Positions 5,493 through 9,756 of a stretch of DNA of 9,756 bases are shown piece after piece. The notes under the pieces were generated by a model. It was not told the DNA's origin. It did not search any database and saw nothing but the letters and a program-made list of their open reading frames with translations. Source of the DNA: JAFMDF01 sp964644655 (lineage in GTDB: Bacteria; Bacteroidota; Bacteroidia; Chitinophagales; Saprospiraceae). Location: NCBI GenBank assembly GCA_964644655.1, contig CAZXYA010000364.1, positions 1-9,756 on the forward strand. Direction: 5' to 3'. Position 1 is the stretch's first letter; every line of letters begins with the position of its first letter. Both the position numbers and the translations under genes were made by a program.

Positions 5493-7721
5493 CTAAACAT
5501 CCAACAAATCTGCTTCGAAACCAGACCAACTAGCCGCTTGTGCCCCTGCTGCTTTTTTTACGTCTACTAGAATACCTGTCAAATGTGCCATGCCCGAAAT
5601 TTTTTCTAAATGCTGCGGACCATCCGCTGCTAAAATATTTACATTCACCCCTTTGGTTTTTTTAGCAACCGATAGATGAGTGGATTGATGCCCCCAACCA
5701 TGCGGTAAAGCCACCGTTCCAGGCATCAAATCTGCTAAAATTTTAATAGGTAACCTAACTTTTCCTGTTGGAGTGCTTACGTCTACTAAATCTTTATTTT
5801 GTACGCCTAGATTAGCCGCATCCAAGGGATGAATAAATAAATAATTGCTGTGCAATTCACCTGAAACGAAGTCTTCAAAATTATGGGTCCAAGAATTATG
5901 GGTTTTAACATGCCGTTTGGTAATCAGTTTCAATCGTCCTTGGTTGGCAATTTCTGTTAAAAAGTCTTGGTCTAATTTTTTGGTTTGTTCTAGTAAAATG
6001 GAGGGTGCAAGATTTATCAATTTGTCGGCTGTATAAACTCTTTTTCCTAAAAAATCGGCTGTTTGATGTGCTGCTCTTTTTAAGCCGTGTGGAGATTTTT
6101 TTAATAACGTACTAAAAGATTTCTGCCCAGTTAATCGTAGAATAGCATTCAGCAAAAAAATTTGTGGCAATGCTGGTTGCGCTCCTTCAGGTAATTTGCT
6201 GGTACAATATTTTAAGCCTCTACCTAATAACCATTGAGCTATTTTCGATTTAAAGAGTGATTTTCCACAAGCTTCCGTTAATCCCCAATAAATCGTTCCT
6301 TCGTCTCGCTGTTCTCCTTCGGGTGGAACAACTGGTAAGGTTGCCTGCAAATAGGGTTTAGCTTGTAAACCTAACATCAAAGGAAATATAAAGGGTAAAT
6401 CGGGTCTTTGCAATGGAGACGTACAAGGTAAAACATGAGTGGCTAAAGACCCCGTCTCATTAGGTAAAATATCAAGGGTCACCAACAAATCTAGTTCCAT
6501 AAATGCTTTTCGGAGTCGATTACTATTCGCCATCGTCAGCAAAGGATTACCGCCTGTTACAAAAAGTCCCTTTACTTGTTTTTTACCCGCTGTCAAGATT
6601 TCATCGGCTAGTACACCACCGGGAAATACATCATTCACTTTTCGAAGATTGCCTATTCTCGAACGGTCTTTCTGCATTAAAATACCGTTTTTAACGCCAA
6701 ACTTGGCAAAATCCATGATTCCTCTACCTACTAGTGTGCCTCCTTTTTTATCTAGGTTGCCTGAAATAGCATTAATAACTTCTTGTAACCAAAAAGCTAA
6801 AACACCATTTCCGCCCATGTTCACACCAGTCGAGCAATAAAGCGCAGCTCCGTCCGCATTTTTATAGGTGTTAACAATTTGTCTAAGTTTTTCTGGAGCT
6901 ATTTGAGTTACTTTAGCACTATATTCGGGTGTCCATTTTTCTACTAATTGTCGAATTCCCGCCAAGCCCTTCATGTATTTGTCCACTTTTTCCTGACTTA
7001 TGCCACCAATTCGGATTAATTCATGGAGAAAAGAGAGGTAAAAAAAGACGTCCGTTCCCGGTCTAATAAATACATGTTCGCCCGCTACTTTAGCTGATTC
7101 TGTTTTTCGGGGGTCTATAAAAAATAATTTGGCGCCTCTTCGCTCCATTTCTTTTAAATGTAAGCTAGGATTGGGTACTTGCAAAAAACTCCATTTAGAG
7201 ACAACTGGATTAGCTCCCACTACAATCAAGCAATTGGTATGGTGCAAATCTGGAAATGGTTGTGTAAAAGGAAAACCATACAAATGTTCCGCTACTGCAA
7301 ATTTATTGCTACAATCTTGAGTAGCAGAAGCATACATACTCTTCGAACCAATCGCATCCATAAATCCTTGCGCAAAAATGGGATGTAACACCCCAAATCC
7401 TGCTGCTGTCCCTACATACATGGCAATAGAATCAGCATCGTATTCGCCTTGTATTTTTTTGACTTTAGTGCCAATATCCTTCAATGCTTCTTCCCAAGAA
7501 ACTCGTTCCAATTGTCCATTCTTGCGCATCATCGGATATTTCAAACGGTCTGGCGAGTTGAATAAATGATGTTGTTTTAAGCCTTTCGGACAGGCAAAAC
7601 CACGCGTAGCAACATGTTGATTATCAGGAAGAATTCGCTTAATTTCATTTCCTTCCATCGTAATTTCCAAACCACATAAGGATTCACAGATTCGGCAAAA
7701 AGTGTGTTTTTTATATTCCAT
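5493..7721 (-). CDS. Molybdopterin-dependent oxidoreductase (stand-alone, cytoplasmic)
   Basis: A 742-residue member of the molybdopterin oxidoreductase (DMSO reductase) superfamily. An N-terminal [4Fe-4S] domain has C9, C12, C16 and C44 in C-x2-C-x3-C-x27-C spacing (TFCRICESLCG, then FACPKG). The catalytic part includes the VSWEEALKDIG segment (74-84), GANPVVSKW (169-177), FIDPRKTESA (201-210), PGTDVFF (221-227) and GGNPLLTMANSNR (390-402). C137 in the TQDCSNK segment is a candidate metal ligand (inference). The C-terminal molydopterin dinucleotide-binding barrel spans about 600-722 (IHPLDAANLGV, VALPHGWGH). A basic, partly hydrophobic stretch of about 120 residues (480-600) links the two. 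There is no Tat signal, so it is cytoplasmic. Substrate cannot be told; formate dehydrogenase-like annotation would be a guess. No partner electron-transfer subunit is nearby. Start ATG at 7721 lies 57 bp after a perfect -7 box. Confidence 0.9.
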   Translation of the reverse strand: MEYKKHTFCRICESLCGLEITMEGNEIKRILPDNQHVATRGFACPKGLKQHHLFNSPDRLKYPMMRKNGQLERVSWEEALKDIGTKVKKIQGEYDADSIAMYVGTAAGFGVLHPIFAQGFMDAIGSKSMYASATQDCSNKFAVAEHLYGFPFTQPFPDLHHTNCLIVVGANPVVSKWSFLQVPNPSLHLKEMERRGAKLFFIDPRKTESAKVAGEHVFIRPGTDVFFYLSFLHELIRIGGISQEKVDKYMKGLAGIRQLVEKWTPEYSAKVTQIAPEKLRQIVNTYKNADGAALYCSTGVNMGGNGVLAFWLQEVINAISGNLDKKGGTLVGRGIMDFAKFGVKNGILMQKDRSRIGNLRKVNDVFPGGVLADEILTAGKKQVKGLFVTGGNPLLTMANSNRLRKAFMELDLLVTLDILPNETGSLATHVLPCTSPLQRPDLPFIFPLMLGLQAKPYLQATLPVVPPEGEQRDEGTIYWGLTEACGKSLFKSKIAQWLLGRGLKYCTSKLPEGAQPALPQIFLLNAILRLTGQKSFSTLLKKSPHGLKRAAHQTADFLGKRVYTADKLINLAPSILLEQTKKLDQDFLTEIANQGRLKLITKRHVKTHNSWTHNFEDFVSGELHSNYLFIHPLDAANLGVQNKDLVDVSTPTGKVRLPIKILADLMPGTVALPHGWGHQSTHLSVAKKTKGVNVNILAADGPQHLEKISGMAHLTGILVDVKKAAGAQAASWSGFEADLLDV

Positions 7722-7777
7722 TGCTTACAATTAGACGATTCTAGAATAGCTATAGCTCTCCAATACAACTGTTTTCT

Positions 7778-7785
7778 CAAACATA
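7778..7785 (-). promoter_or_regulatory. Candidate -7 promoter box of the molybdoenzyme gene
   Basis: On the minus strand this reads TATGTTTG, a perfect match to the Bacteroidetes TAnnTTTG -7 element, 57 bp upstream of the ATG at 7721. The -33 position about 20 nt upstream is only T-rich (no TTG), so support rests on the -7 box. If real, the molybdoenzyme can be transcribed independently of nudK. Confidence 0.4.
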
Positions 7786-7804
7786 CTATAAATCTAAAAC
7801 ATCT

Positions 7805-7833
7805 AAAAAGAATTATTGGAATATGATTTATTA
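7805..7833 (+). repeat. 29-bp exact copy of an internal segment of the helical-protein gene
   Basis: Positions 7805-7833 are identical to 5083-5111, in the same orientation. After five mismatches a further 7 bp (AGAAATT) match at 7839-7845 and 5117-5123. In the gene the segment encodes KKNYWNMIYY; in the spacer the same reading frame gives KKNYWNMIY followed by TAG. It is probably the remnant of a duplicated or paralogous gene end, or a template-switch insertion. Confidence 0.85.
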
Positions 7834-7843
7834 GGTATAGAAA

Positions 7844-8440
7844 TTAAGTGGTCAGTAAACCATTCAGTTCTGCATATTGCAATAAAATAATGGTCTTTGC
7901 ATCCTTTATTTCGCCACTTTTTACCATCGTCAATGCTTTTTTAAAATTGATTTCTAACACCTCAATTTCCTCTTGTTCTGCTGCGACTCCTCCCCCATCA
8001 TTGACTTTCATATCTTTGGTATATGCTGCTACAAAAAAGTATAAAATCTCTGTTACCGAACCAGGAGACATGTACATTTCTAGGACTTTTTCGACTTTGG
8101 AGATTTGGTAACCTGTTTCTTCTTCGGTTTCTCGTCGGATGCTTTCTTCGGCATTTTCTTGTTCTAAAATTCCTGCACAGGCTTCTATCATCATGCCATC
8201 TTTATTGCCGTTGACGTAGGTTGCCATTCGGAATTGGCGAGTTAAGATAATAGTTTGTTGTTCCTTATTGTATAATAATATAGTCGCCCCATTTCCTCTA
8301 TCATAGGCTTCTCTTTCTTGGGTTTCCCAAGTGCCATCTTTCTTTTGGTAATCAAAGATGACTTTTCGGAGGGAATACCAATTATCGGAAAGGAGTTCAA
8401 TTTTTTTGATATTAACAACAGGATATGTGGATTCTTTCAT
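7844..8440 (-). CDS. nudK: GDP-mannose pyrophosphatase NudK (Nudix hydrolase)
   Basis: A 198-residue Nudix hydrolase, close in length and sequence style to Escherichia coli NudK, which cleaves GDP-mannose to GMP and mannose 1-phosphate. Recognisable segments are EREAYDRGNGATILLYN (42-58), LTRQFRMATYVNGN (66-79), MIEACAGILEQENAEES (84-100), the Nudix core RRETEEETGY (102-111) and LEMYMSPGSVTEILYFF (120-136), then GGGVAAEQEEIEVLE. The metal-binding glutamates E104, E107 and E108 are present; the first box glutamate aligns with N96 or the shifted E95. It is cytoplasmic with no signal peptide. It probably trims sugar-nucleotide pools that feed glycan or exopolysaccharide synthesis (family knowledge, not shown here). 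It reads toward the molybdoenzyme gene with a 122-bp gap and is divergent from rdgB. ATG at 8440 has no Shine-Dalgarno. Confidence 0.93.
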   Translation of the reverse strand: MKESTYPVVNIKKIELLSDNWYSLRKVIFDYQKKDGTWETQEREAYDRGNGATILLYNKEQQTIILTRQFRMATYVNGNKDGMMIEACAGILEQENAEESIRRETEEETGYQISKVEKVLEMYMSPGSVTEILYFFVAAYTKDMKVNDGGGVAAEQEEIEVLEINFKKALTMVKSGEIKDAKTIILLQYAELNGLLTT

Positions 8441-8745
8441 TACAGAATGCTGTTTTAGAAAATCTATTAATTACAGTCCTACTAATATACTCCATGTCCA
8501 TTAAGTTGTTTTACTTTGTGAATTGTTTGGCTAAAGGTTAACATCGGAAGCAAACGTAAAAGTATTATTCACCACTAGAATATAGTCACCCAATTTTTCT
8601 ACCATTTAGTTATTTAAGTTCATTTAGTTTACTTTAGCTATTTCTTAAATGGGCTTAAATGTCTTAAATGGTAAAATTAAAGAAGATTATTAATTATGCT
8701 AAATAGTTACAAAAATTATAAAAATCAGCGTCAAAAAATAAAGCA
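8441..8745. other. Divergent control region between nudK and rdgB
   Basis: A 305-bp gene-free region between two genes transcribed away from each other, so it must hold both promoters. On the minus strand TACGTTTG (from CAAACGTA, 8551-8558) perfectly fits the TAnnTTTG -7 consensus, 111 bp before the nudK start, but I find no -33 TTG at the usual spacing. No clean box was found for rdgB. The half-site inverted repeat at 8601-8671 sits between the two. No tRNA or small gene is visible. Confidence 0.6.
8601..8671. repeat. Long imperfect inverted repeat built of six CTTAAATG-like half-sites
   Basis: The right arm holds CTTAAATG three times (8644-8651, 8654-8661, 8663-8670), spaced 10 and 9 bp. 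The left arm holds the inverted forms CATTTA (8603-8608), ATTTAAG (8612-8618) and CATTTA (8621-8626) at similar 9-bp spacing. The outermost 8 bp, ACCATTTA and TAAATGGT, are exact inverted copies. The region could fold as a hairpin with a loop of about 16 nt or be bound along one DNA face at helical spacing. It lies about 75 bp before the rdgB start. Confidence 0.7.
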
Positions 8746-9330
8746 ATGAAAGATAAATTAATATTCGCCACAGGTAACCCAAATAAAGTCAGAGAAACAG
8801 GTCAAATCCTAAAGGATTTCATGGAAGTCATCAGTATGAAGGACATTGGGGCAACCGAAGATATTCCTGAAACCATGCCTACGTTGGAAGGCTGCGCCTT
8901 ACAAAAGGCTCGATATTTAGCTACAAATTATCAAGTTAATTGTTTTTCAGAAGATACAGGATTGGAAGTCGATGCTTTGGATGGCGCACCAGGGGTTATT
9001 ACGGCACGTTATGCTGGGCCTGCTAAAGATGCGGATGCTAACATGGCTTTATTATTAAAAAATTTAGGCGATAATACCGATAGAGGCGCTCAGTTTCGGA
9101 CAATTATCGCTTTAATTTTGGATGGCGAAGAACACCTTTTTGAAGGGATTGTTAGGGGAACGATTAGTCATCAAAAAATGGGAACTGGCGGTTTTGGTTA
9201 TGATCCTATTTTTATTCCAGAAGGACATAACCAAACTTTTGCCAATTTATCTTCGGACATCAAGCATGGTATTAGTCATCGGTCTAGAGCTTTAGCAAAA
9301 TTGGTTACTTTTTTAGATAATAAAAAATAA
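8746..9330 (+). CDS. rdgB: RdgB/HAM1 family non-canonical purine NTP pyrophosphatase
   Basis: A 194-residue member of the RdgB/HAM1 (Ham1p-like) family, which hydrolyses dITP, ITP and XTP to monophosphates plus pyrophosphate and keeps deaminated purines out of DNA and RNA. The length is close to that of E. coli RdgB. All family signatures are in order: FATGNPNKV at 7-15 (triphosphate contact), SEDTGLEVDALDGAPGV at 68-84 with the presumed catalytic D70, ARYAG at 87-91, GTGGFGYDPIF at 146-156, and KHGISHRSRA at 173-182 (base recognition). It is cytoplasmic. The ATG at 8746 places the FATGNPNKV motif at the usual distance from the N-terminus. The gene is divergent from nudK and 64 bp ahead of the Rpn-family gene. 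No frame damage or missing key residue is visible. Confidence 0.96.
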   Translation: MKDKLIFATGNPNKVRETGQILKDFMEVISMKDIGATEDIPETMPTLEGCALQKARYLATNYQVNCFSEDTGLEVDALDGAPGVITARYAGPAKDADANMALLLKNLGDNTDRGAQFRTIIALILDGEEHLFEGIVRGTISHQKMGTGGFGYDPIFIPEGHNQTFANLSSDIKHGISHRSRALAKLVTFLDNKK

Positions 9331-9374
9331 TAGTTTTAAAATAATTATAATAAAACAAAATGATTATTTACATT

Positions 9375-9392
9375 TAGGTCAAATTAGACCTA
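9375..9392 (+). promoter_or_regulatory. Small hairpin immediately before the Rpn-family start codon
   Basis: TAGGTC, loop AAATTA, GACCTA: a perfect 6-bp inverted repeat ending 2 nt before the ATG at 9395. In mRNA it would occupy the ribosome-binding zone; as DNA it could be an operator. Its role is inferred only from position. Confidence 0.4.
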
Positions 9393-9394
9393 CT

Positions 9395-9756
9395 ATGAGT
9401 AAAGAAAACCAGAAAAAGCAAGTTCATCAACCCGATGATAAACTTATCAAAACGGTGATGAAAGAAAAAGAAAATGCACAAGCATATCTGAAAAATTTTC
9501 ATCCCGAATTGGTAGAGATCTTGAATATCGAGCAATTGGAACTTCAGTCAGAAAGCTTTCTTACATCAGAATTTGAGCTATTTGAATCCGATATAGTTTA
9601 TCGTTGTCCTTTCAAAAACTCAGAAGAAAACCTTTATTTATCTTTGATTTGGGAGCATAAACTAAATCCAACTAAATGGATTTCCATCCAATTGGGTTTA
9701 TATAGTTCTTGGAAGAAAACTCATAATCGACTAATAATCAGTAAAATAAGTTCTAT
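9395..9756 (+). CDS. Rpn family recombination-promoting nuclease (PD-(D/E)XK), 5' part only
   Basis: An open frame from ATG at 9395 runs off the window end, giving the first 120 residues. The sequence matches the Rpn / putative transposase (PDDEXK) family: PDDKLIKTVMKEKENAQAYL at 13-32 corresponds to the usual HDxxFKxxxxxxExAxxFL opening, FHPELVEILNIEQLEL (35-50) follows, then SDIVYR with D66, and LSLIWEHKLNP with E87 and K89. D66 and E87-x-K89 are the likely metal-binding nuclease residues. The E. coli Rpn proteins are DNA endonucleases that raise RecA-independent recombination; family members are often multi-copy and associated with mobile or variable DNA. A variant to note is EHK where many relatives have EHQ. 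The C-terminal half is outside the window, so integrity cannot be judged. There is no Shine-Dalgarno; a hairpin precedes the start. Confidence 0.82.
   Translation, partial: MSKENQKKQVHQPDDKLIKTVMKEKENAQAYLKNFHPELVEILNIEQLELQSESFLTSEFELFESDIVYRCPFKNSEENLYLSLIWEHKLNPTKWISIQLGLYSSWKKTHNRLIISKISS

Larger units (their letters stand above)
7722..7843. other. Spacer between nudK and the molybdoenzyme gene
   Basis: A 122-bp region with the candidate promoter of the molybdoenzyme gene, a 10-bp perfect palindrome AGCTATAGCT (7748-7757) between that promoter and the start codon, and the 29-bp duplicated fragment at 7805-7833 directly beside the nudK stop. No gene is seen. Confidence 0.6.

Noticed and set aside
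5379..5570. A 63-codon open frame starting in the spacer hairpin
   Set aside because: It runs through the hairpin arms and into the antisense of the molybdoenzyme 3' end; the translation has no recognisable content.
6439..6840. A 133-codon plus-strand open frame
   Set aside because: It is the antisense shadow of conserved molybdoenzyme sequence and has no protein-like features.
7577..7780. A 67-codon minus-strand frame overlapping the molybdoenzyme start
   Set aside because: It is an out-of-frame reading of the [4Fe-4S] domain region, which is clearly coding in the other frame.
8601..8671. CRISPR-like reading of the repeated CTTAAATG units
   Set aside because: The units are 8 bp with 1-2 bp spacers and are inverted in one arm; there are no CRISPR-length repeats, no spacers and no cas genes.
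7844..9330. nudK and rdgB as part of a nucleotide-based defence system
   Set aside because: Both match ordinary housekeeping families in length and motifs, and no effector or sensor gene lies with them.

Overview
The window looks like a piece of a low-GC chromosome from the phylum Bacteroidota, most likely a Saprospiraceae/Lewinella-like marine or environmental bacterium. The evidence is a large secreted protein with a type IX secretion (T9SS) type A C-terminal sorting domain, secreted dockerin-type proteins of the form common in that group, no visible Shine-Dalgarno sequences before any gene, A-rich leaders, and Bacteroidetes-type promoter boxes (TAnnTTTG). The genus assignment is inference from protein style and was not searched.

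Layout. (1) Positions 45-3649, minus strand: three exported-protein genes. A 742-residue multidomain protein with a cohesin-like N-terminal domain and a T9SS sorting tail comes first in transcription order. It ends at a likely terminator hairpin, followed by a 257-bp spacer with two palindromes, then two tandem paralogous small secreted proteins, each with a beta-sandwich domain and a dockerin-like domain. The distal paralogue lacks the C-terminal tail found in the other. (2) Position 3847-5238, plus strand: an all-helical, probably TPR-like protein of unknown function, started by TTG and divergent from the large surface protein. (3) Position 5239-5492: a gene-free, GC-rich, strongly structured spacer between convergent genes. 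It holds a 57-nt near-perfect hairpin inside 20-bp imperfect terminal inverted repeats and resembles a small non-autonomous (MITE/REP-like) element. (4) Position 5493-8440, minus strand: nudK (GDP-mannose Nudix hydrolase), then a stand-alone cytoplasmic molybdopterin oxidoreductase. The spacer between them holds a 29-bp exact copy of an internal piece of the helical gene. (5) Position 8441-8745: a divergent intergenic region with a long imperfect inverted repeat made of six CTTAAATG-like half-sites. (6) Plus strand: rdgB/HAM1-type nucleotide-sanitising pyrophosphatase, then the 5' part of an Rpn-family (PD-(D/E)XK) nuclease running off the window end, with a small hairpin just before its start.

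How the genes relate. The three secreted proteins may form one surface module (cohesin-like partner plus dockerin-like partners), but that pairing is a hypothesis. NudK and RdgB are both house-cleaning or nucleotide-metabolism hydrolases and share a divergent control region. The molybdoenzyme has no partner subunits here. I do not see a complete new defence or mobile system. The most unusual material is in the non-coding DNA: the 5275-5483 element, the 29-bp duplication, the half-site array and the REP-like palindromes.
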